NCBI GenBank assembly: GCA_038244815.1
Contig: JBBRTB010000008.1
Span: 1-64,000 of the forward strand
DNA: 64,000 bases
Direction of reading: 5' to 3'
Source of the DNA: DASVHS01 sp038244815
GTDB lineage: Bacteria > Acidobacteriota > Thermoanaerobaculia > Gp7-AA8
Below the pieces are notes generated by a model. That model had not been told where the DNA came from. It ran no database searches and worked only from the letters and a program-made list of their open reading frames with translations. Numbering within the stretch: position 1 is the stretch's first letter; each line of letters starts with the position of its first letter. Shown here in pieces: positions 56,302-64,000 of this stretch. A program made the position numbers and the translations under genes.

Positions 56302-57645
56302 GTGGCGAAAAAAGCGATCGTCTTCTCCTGCACCGAGTGCGGCAACCAGGCCGCGAAGTGGCTCGGCCGCTGTCCCGACTGCAACGCCTGGAACTCGTAC
56401 GCGCAGGAAGACGTCGCCCCTGCCGGACATGCCACGGCGATGAGCAGCAGCGTGGCGCCGATGCCGATCGACGAGATCGACACCGACTCCACGCCGCGCA
56501 TCAGCACGAATCTCCCGAATCTCGATCGCGTTCTCGGGGGCGGTCTCGTGGCCGGCGCGGTCGTTCTCGTCGGCGGTGAGCCGGGCATCGGCAAATCCAC
56601 GCTCCTTCTCCAGGCCGCGCAGCAACTGGCCGCGGAACGTCCCGTGCTCTACGTGTCGGGCGAGGAATCGCCGCGGCAGATCGCCTTGCGCGCACGACGC
56701 CTCGGCATTGCCAGCCCGAACATCCATCTGTACAGCGAGACGTCGGTCGAGCGCATCGTGGCCGAGGCGGAGAAGATGCGCCCGGCGGCGGTCATCGTCG
56801 ATTCGATTCAAACGGTGCACACGTCGATGAACACGTCGATGCCCGGCTCGGTCGGACAGGTCCGCGACTCCGCCGGCGTGCTCATGGCCGCGGCGAAACG
56901 AACGTCAGTCCCCTTCTTCCTCATCGGTCACATCACGAAGGAGGGAACGATCGCCGGGCCCAAAGCGCTCGAGCACATCGTGGACACGGTTCTGTACTTC
57001 GAGGGTGAGAAGTTTCAGAACTACCGCGTGGTGCGTGCCTACAAGAACCGGTTTGGGCCGGTGAACGAAGTGGCCATCTACGAGATGCACGACGACGGAC
57101 TGGAAGAGGTGCCGAATCCATCCGCGGCGTTGCTGTCGCAGCGCAGCAGCGCGCCCGGGTCGGCAGTGCTGGCCGCACTGGAAGGGACGCGTCCGATTCT
57201 CATCGAAGTGCAGGCATTGGTCTCGACGACGCACTATCCGTCGCCGCGTCGCATGGCCATGGGCATCGACGCCAATCGGGTCTCCCTGCTCCTGGCGGTG
57301 CTGGAACGCCGCGGCCTCGCCAATTTCGTGTCGCACGACGTCTATGTCAACGTCGCCGGCGGCCTGCAGATCGACGAGCCCGCTCTCGACCTCGGCATCA
57401 TCGCGGCGCTGCTCTCCTCGCAGCGCAACATCCCGCTTCCGCACGACCTGGCCCTCTTCGGCGAGGTCGGACTGCTCGGAGAGATCCGCAGCGTGTCGCA
57501 GCCCGACCCGCGCGCGCGCGAAGCCGCCGCTCTCGGGTTCCGGCGAGTGATCGTCCCGCAGTCGAACGCGTCCGAAGTGCGTGCCGATGTTGACGTTATC
57601 CCGGTGCGCCGCGTCGAAGACTTCGTCTCCGCGCTGCTACCCTGA
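56302..57645 (+). CDS. radA: DNA repair protein RadA
   Basis: The 447-residue RecA-like helicase promotes branch migration in recombination repair. It has the N-terminal zinc finger (CTECGNQAAKWLGRCPDC), Walker A GGEPGIGKSTLLLQAA, the RadA-specific KNRFG motif (YKNRFGPVNEV), and a C-terminal Lon-like domain (VNVAGGLQIDEPALDLGIIAALLSS). The GTG at 56302 is supported by VAKKAIVFSCTECG as the family start; an upstream in-frame ATG-type extension lies across the promoter. Confidence 0.96.
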   Translation: MAKKAIVFSCTECGNQAAKWLGRCPDCNAWNSYAQEDVAPAGHATAMSSSVAPMPIDEIDTDSTPRISTNLPNLDRVLGGGLVAGAVVLVGGEPGIGKSTLLLQAAQQLAAERPVLYVSGEESPRQIALRARRLGIASPNIHLYSETSVERIVAEAEKMRPAAVIVDSIQTVHTSMNTSMPGSVGQVRDSAGVLMAAAKRTSVPFFLIGHITKEGTIAGPKALEHIVDTVLYFEGEKFQNYRVVRAYKNRFGPVNEVAIYEMHDDGLEEVPNPSAALLSQRSSAPGSAVLAALEGTRPILIEVQALVSTTHYPSPRRMAMGIDANRVSLLLAVLERRGLANFVSHDVYVNVAGGLQIDEPALDLGIIAALLSSQRNIPLPHDLALFGEVGLLGEIRSVSQPDPRAREAAALGFRRVIVPQSNASEVRADVDVIPVRRVEDFVSALLP

Positions 57646-57654
57646 CGAAAACGC

Positions 57655-57684
57655 TTTACAAGCTCAGCCGCACTTATTTACACT
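57655..57684 (+). promoter_or_regulatory. Sigma70-like promoter of the M23 lipoprotein gene
   Basis: TTTACA (57655-57660) and TACACT (57679-57684) with an 18-bp spacer, 24 bp before the ATG. Confidence 0.5.
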
Positions 57685-57708
57685 TGCCGGGGTCGTTCCA
57701 CGAAAACA

Positions 57709-58473
57709 ATGAGTTCCCGTCTCGGACGCTGTGGGTGGGTGGGCAGGTTCAATCTGCTCGCGGCCATGGTTTCGCTCGCCGTCACCGGATGTGCAACGCA
57801 GGTTGTGCAACCGGCGATGCATCCGGCGGCCACGGCGGCATCCGCGCCGTCGGACGATGACGATTTCAGCCAGCTCGTGGCCCAACTGCGCTCCGACCTC
57901 AGCCGCCACAACAGACGTGAGGCTGAGCGCCAGCCGGCCGCGCCGAGCAGCTCCACTCGCTCGCGCGACTCGCAGTTCGCCGACAAGGCCCGTGCGCTGT
58001 TCGCTCCCCTCTCCGCGCTGCGCATGCCGGTCGTCGGCGTCGTGGCCCGACAGCTCGACGACAGCTGGGGAGCGCCGCGGGACGGCGGCGTGCGGAAGCA
58101 TAAGGGGATCGACATCTTCGCCAAACGCGGAACGCCCATCGTGGCGGTGACCGACGGCATCATCAGCTATATCGGCGATCAGCCCAAGGGCGGCCACTGC
58201 ATGTGGCTGACGACCGAAGCGGGCACGTCGTTTTATTACGCGCACCTCGACCGGTGGGCCCCCGGCATCTACGAGGGCATGGAAGTCGCGAGCGGCGATC
58301 TCCTCGGATTCGTCGGTAACACCGGGAACGCCATCACCACCCCGCCTCACCTGCACTTCGGCGTCAACCAGAACGACGAGATGATCGATCCATATCCCGT
58401 GCTCACACGGGCCACTCCGGTCTCCACCGCGCATGTGCGGGTGGAGTTGGGCGGCGGATACGGGACGCGCTAG
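57709..58473 (+). CDS. M23 peptidase (LytM-type) lipoprotein
   Basis: The 254-residue protein has a lipoprotein signal with lipobox VTGC (about residue 27), a low-complexity spacer and an M23 domain (about 118-235) with zinc ligands in HKGIDIFAKRGTPI (HxxxD) and HLHFGV (HxH). Such enzymes cut or sense peptidoglycan cross-links in the periplasm. The ligand set is complete, so it may be active. It starts 63 bp after radA, from its own promoter. The gene is convergent with folK, overlapping by 4 bp. Confidence 0.9.
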   Translation: MSSRLGRCGWVGRFNLLAAMVSLAVTGCATQVVQPAMHPAATAASAPSDDDDFSQLVAQLRSDLSRHNRREAERQPAAPSSSTRSRDSQFADKARALFAPLSALRMPVVGVVARQLDDSWGAPRDGGVRKHKGIDIFAKRGTPIVAVTDGIISYIGDQPKGGHCMWLTTEAGTSFYYAHLDRWAPGIYEGMEVASGDLLGFVGNTGNAITTPPHLHFGVNQNDEMIDPYPVLTRATPVSTAHVRVELGGGYGTR

Positions 58474-58919
58474 GGACTGGAGACTGGAGATCCATCAACC
58501 GGATCTCGCCAGCCCAGTCCCAACTCCCGCAACGGCCCTGTGACGAACGGGCGCTGGCGATAGCGCGGGTGCGGAAGCGTCAGCCCGCGCGTGCGACGGA
58601 CGTTCGCGCTGTGCAGGATGAGATCGAGGTCGATCGTGCGTGGGGCGTTGTGCGTGCCCCGCACGCGGCCCAGCGTTGATTCGATCCCGTGAAGACCTGC
58701 CAGCAGGTCCTCGGGACTGTTCGTGGTGAATCCGGCCACCACCATGTTCAGGAATCGCGGCGATCCGGCCGGGGCGTCGTACGGCTCGGTCTCATGGACC
58801 GAGCTGAGACGGACGACGGTCATCACGTTTCTGAGCCTGTCGACGGCGCGCCGGAGATTCAGGAGCCTGTTGCCGAGATTCGATCCCAGGGCGACCAGAA
58901 CAGACTCAGGACTGGACAT
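58470..58919 (-). CDS. folK: HPPK, 2-amino-4-hydroxy-6-hydroxymethyldihydropteridine pyrophosphokinase
   Basis: FolK transfers pyrophosphate from ATP to the pterin in folate synthesis. The 149-residue protein has VLVALGSNLGNRLLNLRRAVDRL, SSVHETEPYD, the FLNMVVAGFTT strand and PRTIDLDLIL with the Mg-binding Asp pair; LTLPHPRYRQRPFV follows. Length is slightly short of 160 but complete. The ATG at 58919 overlaps the TPM-domain gene by 14 bp. Confidence 0.94.
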   Translation of the reverse strand: MSSPESVLVALGSNLGNRLLNLRRAVDRLRNVMTVVRLSSVHETEPYDAPAGSPRFLNMVVAGFTTNSPEDLLAGLHGIESTLGRVRGTHNAPRTIDLDLILHSANVRRTRGLTLPHPRYRQRPFVTGPLRELGLGWRDPVDGSPVSSP

Positions 58920-59343
58920 CGATGTCGTTCGGGAGCTCGTTGACATCGTCGGTCGCGCGTGGAAAGAAGCGCCCGAGATGCTCGCCGGAACTGCGGATGG
59001 CTTCGACGATCCCATCGGTGAACTGCCCGGCCTGGAATCGAACGGACAGCTTTGCGGCGATCTCGTCCCAGAAACCGGCGGGCACGCGCTCGTCGATTCC
59101 GCGGTCACCGAGGATGACGAAGCGTTGCTGTTCGCTGGCGATGAAGAGGAGCACGCCGTTGCGCGCGGCCGTCTTCGTCATTCCGAGACGCTCGAAGGTG
59201 CGCTCGGCGAAGGCACGGATGTCGTCGCCGGTCTTCGGCTGGATGTGCACGCGGATCTCGCCTGACGTCCGCATCTCGGCTTCGCCGATGGCGCCAACGA
59301 TGCGCGGCTGATCGAGAGCTGCCAGAAATTCTTTCTGTTCCAT
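58906..59343 (-). CDS. TPM-domain protein (TLP18.3/Psb32/MOLO-1 family)
   Basis: The 145-residue soluble protein is a single TPM domain: IVGAIGEAEMRTSGEIRVHIQPK, FERLGMTKTAARNGVLLFIASEQQRFVILGDRGIDER, FQAGQFTDGIVEAI. The acidic and Asp residues of the family are present. TPM proteins often come with LemA, as here. It follows the second TPM gene with a TGATG overlap, so the lemA - TPM - TPM - folK genes are expressed together. Confidence 0.88.
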   Translation of the reverse strand: MEQKEFLAALDQPRIVGAIGEAEMRTSGEIRVHIQPKTGDDIRAFAERTFERLGMTKTAARNGVLLFIASEQQRFVILGDRGIDERVPAGFWDEIAAKLSVRFQAGQFTDGIVEAIRSSGEHLGRFFPRATDDVNELPNDIDVQS

Positions 59344-60119
59344 CACCAGCCTCCTGAAGCGCCACCTCCACCGAAACCGCCCCCGCCGCCACCGAAACCA
59401 CCGCCCCCGAATCCCCCACCGCCGCCGAACCCGCCGCCTCCAAACGTCGTCCCGCCCCTGCCGCCCATGAACAGCAGCGGCAAGAAGCATCCGCCGCAGC
59501 CGCCCCCACCGCGGCGCAGCGCCGGCAGAACGAACACGAGAAAGAAGATGACGATGAGGATCGGGAAGACGATGCCGCCGGCGTTATTGCCGGAGGGTTG
59601 AACGGATCCGCGCGGCTGTAGCGGAGGGACAGGCGGCTCGCCGCCCTTGATCTTGGCGATGAGGGCGTCGGCACCGGCATTCAGGCCTCCGGCCCAGTCG
59701 CCCTGCTGAAAATGGGGAGCGATGTATTCGCGGATGACGCGCGACGAAAACGCGTCGGTGACCGTGCCCTCCAGACCGTATCCGACTTCGACGCGGAGTT
59801 TCCTCTCTTTCACGAAGACAAAGAGGATCAGGCCGTTGTCGTACTTCTTCTGGCCGACTTTCCACTTCTCCGCGCAGCGGATGGTGAAGTCTTCGAGGGC
59901 TTCTCCTTCGAGCGAGGGAAAGACGTAGATGATGACCTGCGCCCCGCTCTGCTGCTCGAAGTCGGACAGCTTCCTGTTCAGCGCGTCGGCCTGCGCGGCG
60001 TCGATGATCGCGGCCTTGTCCGTAAACCACTGCGCGGGCGCCGGCGGAACGTCGAGCGCAAAGAGAGCTGACGCCGCCAGTGCGGCGATGGAGAATGCTG
60101 CCAGCGCTCTGGCGCGCAT
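59343..60119 (-). CDS. Membrane-anchored TPM-domain protein (YgcG-like)
   Basis: The 258-residue protein has a signal peptide (ARALAAFSIAALAASALFALD), a TPM domain (about 30-150; YVFPSLEGEALEDFTIRCAEKWKVG, YDNGLILFVFVKERKLRVEVGYGLEG), a membrane helix (IVFPILIVIFFLVFVLPAL) and a C-terminal glycine-rich tail with Cys (GGGGCGGC, then repeated GGGFGGGG). The domain faces the periplasm, the tail the cytoplasm. The family pairs with LemA. The ATG at 60119 is chosen for the signal peptide. Confidence 0.9.
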   Translation of the reverse strand: MRARALAAFSIAALAASALFALDVPPAPAQWFTDKAAIIDAAQADALNRKLSDFEQQSGAQVIIYVFPSLEGEALEDFTIRCAEKWKVGQKKYDNGLILFVFVKERKLRVEVGYGLEGTVTDAFSSRVIREYIAPHFQQGDWAGGLNAGADALIAKIKGGEPPVPPLQPRGSVQPSGNNAGGIVFPILIVIFFLVFVLPALRRGGGGCGGCFLPLLFMGGRGGTTFGGGGFGGGGGFGGGGFGGGGGGFGGGGASGGW

Positions 60120-60135
60120 GCTCACCCGCCTCGTG

Positions 60136-60291
60136 GAGTGTAACGGCAGAATCGGGACCACCTGGCTTGGTCTCAACGCCGCGAGCTTCGTTGCGCCTCC
60201 TCAGAATAGTCCCCGCTATTCTTGCGTCGGCGCGCCTTGCTCGCGTCGCCGATCCTCTGCGCCATCTGGTCCCAATTGCGCCGTTACACTC
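60136..60291. repeat. 156-bp palindromic element between lemA and the TPM gene
   Basis: The ends match exactly as inverted repeats for 12 bp (gagtgtaacggc / gccgttacactc), then gggacca / tggtccc, with weaker pairing across the rest and a central hairpin gaatag-tccccg-ctattc. It looks like an internally decayed MITE. It sits inside an operon. Confidence 0.75.
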
Positions 60292-60293
60292 TA

Positions 60294-60965
60294 CTAGTGG
60301 GTCGCCGTCGTTGCGGTGGACGGCGCGGGCTGGTTTCCGAACGGCTGGAAGTCGACCTGCGGCGTCTGCGCGCTGCCGGCCACGCCCTTGAAGTACGCCT
60401 TCTGTTTGAACCCGCTCATGTTCGCCACGAGGTTGGCCGGAAAGCGCAGGACCGCCGTATTGAACTGCTGCACGTCCTGGTTGTAACGCTGGCGCTCCAC
60501 GGCGATGCGGTTCTCCGTTCCCTCGAGCTGCGACTGGAGCTCCAGGAAGTTCTGGTTCGACTTCAGCTCGGGATAGCGCTCGACGACGACGAGCAACCGC
60601 GACAGGGCGTTGCTCAGTCCCTGCTGGGCCGCGGCGAACTGCGCCATCGAGTTCGCATCATTGGGCAGATTCGATCCCGTGCCGGGCGCACCGGCCGGCG
60701 CGGTGACCTGACCGACGCGGGCTCGTGCATTCACCACCGCTTCGAGCGTGGACTTTTCGAAGTTCGCCGCCCCCTGGACCGTGCGGACGAGATTGGGGAT
60801 GAGGTCGAATCGCCGCTGGTACTGGCTCTCCACCTGAGCCCATTGCTGGTTGACCTGCTGGTCGAGACCGACCATGTTGTTGCGCACGCTGACGAAGTAG
60901 CCGCCGAAGATGATCAGCGCCAGAATGAGCGCTGCAACACAACCAAGCAGTCCAATTCTCCCCAT
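60294..60965 (-). CDS. lemA: LemA-family membrane protein
   Basis: The 223-residue protein has one N-terminal membrane helix (GLLGCVAALILALIIFGGYFV) and the LemA domain: VRNNMVGLDQQVNQQWAQVESQYQRRFDLIPNLVRTVQG, LVVVERYPELKSNQNFLELQSQLEGTENRIAVERQRYN, then FPANLVA. Its role is unknown, but it usually pairs with TPM proteins, as here. Its ATG overlaps the stop of the upstream zinc-ribbon gene (TGATG). The C-terminus is Thr/Ala-rich. Confidence 0.94.
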   Translation of the reverse strand: MGRIGLLGCVAALILALIIFGGYFVSVRNNMVGLDQQVNQQWAQVESQYQRRFDLIPNLVRTVQGAANFEKSTLEAVVNARARVGQVTAPAGAPGTGSNLPNDANSMAQFAAAQQGLSNALSRLLVVVERYPELKSNQNFLELQSQLEGTENRIAVERQRYNQDVQQFNTAVLRFPANLVANMSGFKQKAYFKGVAGSAQTPQVDFQPFGNQPAPSTATTATH

Positions 60966-61297
60966 CAGAACTCCTCTTCTTCCTCTTCGTCGGCGGAGAC
61001 TTCTTCGCGCTCCGGTTCTACGAATGCCTCTTCGTCGTCGTCCGCCGCTTCCGCCGCGGGAGCGGCCCCTTCCTCCCCGGCAAAGTCCGCATCATCCGCG
61101 GGCTCTTCCACAACCGGAGGAGGCGGCGGCGCCGCCGCCGCCGCAGCGCGCCGGCTGCGGCTCGGCGTGACGACCGGTGCATCTTCCGCGTCCCGCTGGT
61201 CCGCACCACACTTCGGGCAAAGAGGGATCGGTTTCCCCAAATCGTAAAACTTCGTATGGCAACTGTAGCAAGTGTACTTCCGTCCGAGATCAGCCAT
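60965..61297 (-). CDS. TIGR02300-like zinc-ribbon protein with acidic tail
   Basis: The 110-residue protein starts with a zinc ribbon, DLGRKYTCYSCHTKFYDLGKPIPLCPKCG, with CxxC pairs; FYDLGKPxPxCPKCG is the TIGR02300 signature. The rest is Ala/Pro and then Asp/Glu-rich, disordered (AEAADDDEEAFVEPEREE). The ATG at 61297 begins at the conserved region. Function unknown. It leads the lemA-TPM-TPM-folK string. Confidence 0.85.
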   Translation of the reverse strand: MADLGRKYTCYSCHTKFYDLGKPIPLCPKCGADQRDAEDAPVVTPSRSRRAAAAAAPPPPPVVEEPADDADFAGEEGAAPAAEAADDDEEAFVEPEREEVSADEEEEEEF

Positions 61298-61372
61298 GGG
61301 TGTAGGCACCCCTCCTCCAAAAGCGGCGCCACGTTAGCAAGTGGGGACGGGAACGTCAACGGCGCGGAGGCC

Positions 61373-61452
61373 GGTCGCGGGTCGCGGGTCGCGGGGGCCT
61401 TCGGGCGACGAGGCCCAACGACCCACGACCCACGACCCACGACCCACGACCG
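61373..61452. repeat. Inverted heptamer arrays after the S41 peptidase gene
   Basis: Three units of GGTCGCG (61373-61393) and five units of ACGACCC/ACGACCG (61418-61452), whose complements are GGTCGTG-like, face each other and can form a hairpin just past the S41 stop (61456). Confidence 0.85.
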
Positions 61453-61455
61453 AAC

Positions 61456-63129
61456 TCAGTTCGTCTTGGGCGTGGCCTGAGCCGCTTTCGTTCCGGCGTC
61501 CGCGGGACTGCCCGAGCCCTCATGAGCGCGCACGTCAGCCGCCAGTGTGGCCAGCTTCTGTGCCTCCGGGAAGAGCTCGACGGCTTTCTCGACCTGGGTG
61601 TCGCCCCGCAGTCGATACGGATACGAGGCATCGAGGCCGAACTTCGCGGCGACGATCTCCGCTTTGAGAGAGCGCTCGATGTAGTTTTTGTCTTCCGGCT
61701 TCTGCAGGGCCTCGTGAACGTCGGCCACCGTGACGATCTCCTGATCAGCCGCGGAACGCGCCAGGTCCTCGATCATCTGCGGCGTGACCTGGATGTCCTT
61801 GGTCAGGTCGGGATGCTTGGCTGCATAGTCGACGGCGTAGTTGAAGATCGCGCTGCGCACCTCGAGGATCTGCGTCGTCCGCGAGAGTTGCGGCGGCTTG
61901 ATCATCACATCAGGGGTGATGCCCCCGCCACCGTACACGACCCGGCCGGTGTCGGTCTTGAACTGCTGCCGCTGCGAGAGTGGCACTTCGGCATCCGCTC
62001 CCTGGTCGTCGTCGGCGGCCACGTAGTAGTCATAGAAGGAGCTGTAGTCGCGCTGGATGTTGCGGCCCGACGGGGTGTAGTACTTCGAGGTGGTCAGGGC
62101 CAGACCCGCTCCGTACTGCAGTGTGTAGACGCTTTGTACGAGGCCCTTGCCCCAGCTCGTCTCGCCGACGACCAGTCCGCGATCGTGATCCTGGATCGCT
62201 CCTGCCACGATCTCCGAGGCCGAGGCGCTTCCACGATTCACGATGACCACCAGCGGCACCGACAGGCGATCGTGCTTGCCCGGCGCCACGTAGTCCTGCG
62301 CGGAATCCGCGGTCCGACCCTTCGTGTAGACGATCATCTGTCCCTTCTCGAGAAAATGATCGGCCACGCCGACGGCGGCATCGAGCAAACCGCCGGGATT
62401 CTGACGGAGGTCGAGCACGAGACGCTGCATGCCCTGCTCGTGCAGCTTGTCGATGGCCTCGTCGAGCTCACGCACGGTGGTGGCGGTGAAGTCCTTGATG
62501 CGGATGTAGCCGACGCCCGGCTTCAACATCAGCACGTTCGAGATCGAGTTCGTGGGGATGGCCGCGCGAACGATGGTGAGCGGAATCGGCTCCTTGATGC
62601 CGACGCGCATGATCTTGATGTGAACGGTCGTTCCCTTGGGGCCCTTGAGGCGCTTCACGACCTCGTCGAGCGAGAGGTCGTCGGTGGACGTACCCTCCAC
62701 GTCCGAGATCACGTCGCCGGCGCGGATGCCCAGACGGGCGGCGGGCGTGCCTTCGAGAGGAGTGATGACCGTGACCTGGTCGTTGCGCTTGGTCACCAGG
62801 ATACCCAGACCGTAGAACGTGCCTTTCTGGCGGTCCTGCATGTCCGAGTATTCCTTCGGTTCGAGGAACGACGTGTGCGGATCGAGCGTTCGCAGCATCC
62901 CGTCGATCGACGAGTAGACGAACTTATCCGCGCCGATGTCCTCCGCAGAATTCGCGGTGACCGCACTGAGCAGGTCCGTGTACTCCTTGAGGCGCTTGTG
63001 CAGATCGTTCTGCATCGGAGCACCGAAAAGCCGATTCCCGTAGAATCCGCCAGCGAGGGTCGCTCCGACGAGTGCCACGAGCAGCGTCAACGAAAAGGTC
63101 CACTTCTGCGTTTTTTGAATGGCGGTCAT
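61456..63129 (-). CDS. ctpA: S41 C-terminal processing peptidase (CtpA/Prc-type)
   Basis: The 557-residue protein has an N-terminal membrane or signal helix (about 10-32), a PDZ domain (about 100-185; GTPAARLGIRAGDVISDVEG) and an S41 serine-protease domain. The catalytic Ser is in NRGSASASEIVAGA and the Lys in GETSWGKGLVQSV; DLRQNPGGLLDAAV is also typical. A C-terminal extension (about 400-557) is helical. It cleaves C-termini of periplasmic proteins. The ATG at 63129 has GAGAG upstream, with a TATAAT farther on. Confidence 0.94.
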   Translation of the reverse strand: MTAIQKTQKWTFSLTLLVALVGATLAGGFYGNRLFGAPMQNDLHKRLKEYTDLLSAVTANSAEDIGADKFVYSSIDGMLRTLDPHTSFLEPKEYSDMQDRQKGTFYGLGILVTKRNDQVTVITPLEGTPAARLGIRAGDVISDVEGTSTDDLSLDEVVKRLKGPKGTTVHIKIMRVGIKEPIPLTIVRAAIPTNSISNVLMLKPGVGYIRIKDFTATTVRELDEAIDKLHEQGMQRLVLDLRQNPGGLLDAAVGVADHFLEKGQMIVYTKGRTADSAQDYVAPGKHDRLSVPLVVIVNRGSASASEIVAGAIQDHDRGLVVGETSWGKGLVQSVYTLQYGAGLALTTSKYYTPSGRNIQRDYSSFYDYYVAADDDQGADAEVPLSQRQQFKTDTGRVVYGGGGITPDVMIKPPQLSRTTQILEVRSAIFNYAVDYAAKHPDLTKDIQVTPQMIEDLARSAADQEIVTVADVHEALQKPEDKNYIERSLKAEIVAAKFGLDASYPYRLRGDTQVEKAVELFPEAQKLATLAADVRAHEGSGSPADAGTKAAQATPKTN

Positions 63130-63167
63130 GTTCTCTCTAGCACCGATGTGATACGTGCTCTAACGTG

Positions 63168-63173
63168 ATTATA
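63168..63173 (-). promoter_or_regulatory. -10 box of the S41 peptidase gene
   Basis: TATAAT on the minus strand, 38 bp before the ATG. Confidence 0.5.
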
Positions 63174-63237
63174 GAGGCGGAGTATTCATTTCACGGGGGG
63201 TGTTCACTCTCCCGTCACCAGGAGTGAGGTTCTTCCT

Positions 63238-63558
63238 ATGTTCGGTCTCGGCGTCCCGGAACTCATGCTGATCTTCATCGTCGCCCTCGTCCTCTTCGGA
63301 CCGAAACGCCTCCCCGAGATCGGCCGGACGCTCGGAAAGGCCATGGGAGAGTTCAAAAAGGCCACCGACGAGCTGAAAAACACGGTCGAGCGCGAGGTGC
63401 GCATGGAGGAGTTGCGGCAGATCTCGGCTCCCATGGTCACGCCGGTCGAGACCGTTTCACGGACCGAGCCAGTGCCCGCGGCGGCCACGCCGGCCGAGAC
63501 CCCCGCTCCCCAACCTGAGGTCGCGAGCGACGCCGGCGCGGAAAAAACGCACGCGTGA
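63238..63558 (+). CDS. tatA: Twin-arginine translocase subunit TatA/TatB
   Basis: The 106-residue protein has a short membrane helix (ELMLIFIVALVLFGP), the FGPKRLPEIGRTLGKAMGEFK motif and an amphipathic helix, then a Pro/Ala-rich tail. The Glu in VPELMLIF suggests a TatB-like position; TatA versus TatB cannot be decided. AGGAGTGAGG lies upstream. It overlaps tatC by 1 bp (TGATG). Confidence 0.93.
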   Translation: MFGLGVPELMLIFIVALVLFGPKRLPEIGRTLGKAMGEFKKATDELKNTVEREVRMEELRQISAPMVTPVETVSRTEPVPAAATPAETPAPQPEVASDAGAEKTHA

Positions 63559-64000
63559 TGACCACCTCGCAGGCTGACGCCGGCGCCGCGGCACCTCCCG
63601 AACACGAAGAGCGCGAGCTCAGCAAGATGTCGTTCCTCGAGCATCTCGAGGAACTGCGCAAGCGGCTGATGTGGTCGTTCATCGCCCTGGCCATCGGATT
63701 CGGCGTCTGCTGGCGCTACGCCGACTGGATCTTCACGTGGATGCAGAAGCCGCTGGCGCAATACCTGCCGACCGGCGACAAGCTCGCCTACACCAAGCTC
63801 ACCGGCCCGTTCTTCCTCTACATGAAGGTGGCCTTCTTCGCCGGCCTTTTCCTGGCTTCCCCGTTCATCCTGTTCCAGCTCTGGCTGTTCATCTCGCCGG
63901 GACTCTACAAGCGCGAGCGGCGCTACGCGGCGCCGTTCATCCTCTTCGCGTCGCTGTTCTTCATCTCCGGAGGCTACTTCGGATACCGGTGGATCCTCCC
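63558..64000 (+). CDS. tatC: Twin-arginine translocase subunit TatC (cut by window end)
   Basis: The visible 147 residues have an N-terminal SFLEHLEELRKRLMWSFIALAIG (the conserved TatC start), membrane helices, and FILFQLWLFISPGLYKRERRY. TatC forms the receptor core for folded proteins with twin-arginine signals. The window ends inside a membrane helix (SGGYFGYRW). Confidence 0.95.
   Translation, partial: MTTSQADAGAAAPPEHEERELSKMSFLEHLEELRKRLMWSFIALAIGFGVCWRYADWIFTWMQKPLAQYLPTGDKLAYTKLTGPFFLYMKVAFFAGLFLASPFILFQLWLFISPGLYKRERRYAAPFILFASLFFISGGYFGYRWIL

Noticed and set aside
59343..59450. Glycine-codon-rich tract as another tandem repeat array
   Set aside because: It encodes the GGGFGGGG tail normal for this membrane TPM family and has no fixed 7- or 8-bp period.

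Overview
The window is GC-rich bacterial chromosome, densely packed, with many 1-14 bp start/stop overlaps. Gene content suggests an Acidobacteriota-like soil bacterium: an MglA-type GTPase, a Ser/Thr kinase with a TPR sensor tail, a TonB-dependent receptor, TatA/TatC, LemA with TPM-domain proteins, and a large secreted protein with internal repeats. This placement is inference; no 16S gene is present.

Layout. 1-1850 is the end of an integrated element: excisionase-like protein, small DNA-binding-type protein and tyrosine recombinase, abutting the 5' half of a tRNA-Leu(UAA). 1903-15000 is mostly housekeeping: branched-chain acyl-CoA dehydrogenase, M61 peptidase, Ser/Thr kinase, carbonic anhydrase, GT39-like transferase, quinolinate synthase, Smr protein divergent from MglA, a lipoprotein and threonine synthase. 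15027-19715 is a 1562-residue secreted modular protein. 19885-30354 is a lipoate-centred block: E3, E1 alpha, E1 beta and E2 of a 2-oxoacid dehydrogenase, then an octanoyltransferase-NUDIX fusion, lipoyl synthase, a 2Fe-2S ferredoxin, a helical protein and an IscA/HesB-like protein. Together these can build, lipoylate and run the complex.

30426-44165 is a heavy-metal, probably copper, island: Cys-rich secreted protein, CusCBA-type RND efflux, PII-like protein, methyltransferase relic, diheme cytochrome c, DUF4396 membrane protein, YHS/SHOCT relic, CsoR with its operator, CopA with three tandem YHS domains, a Met/His-rich exported protein and a stand-alone YHS protein. A TonB-dependent receptor and a secreted protein follow on the opposite strand. 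47090-64000 returns to housekeeping: hemB, tRNA-Met(CAU), tilS-hpt-ftsH, asparaginase, DinB, a frameshifted outer-membrane protein, radA, M23 lipoprotein, folK-TPM-TPM, lemA, S41 peptidase, and tatA-tatC, which runs off the end.

Two genome-wide habits stand out. First, at least a dozen genes have a TANNNT-type -10 box 6-12 bp before the start codon and no Shine-Dalgarno sequence, which implies widespread leaderless mRNAs. Second, short tandem arrays of 7- or 8-bp units recur between genes and, in frame, inside proteins (CopA, TilS, LipB-NUDIX and E2 linkers or tails); in CopA one such array bounds an exact 186-bp duplication of a YHS domain.

There is no gene-free stretch longer than about 300 bases. 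The longest gaps hold palindromic repeats (23850-24117), the lpd leader (19716-19884), the tRNA remnant (1736-1902), the CsoR operator (39811-39975) and a 156-bp palindromic element (60136-60291). I saw nothing recognisable in 8824-8994.
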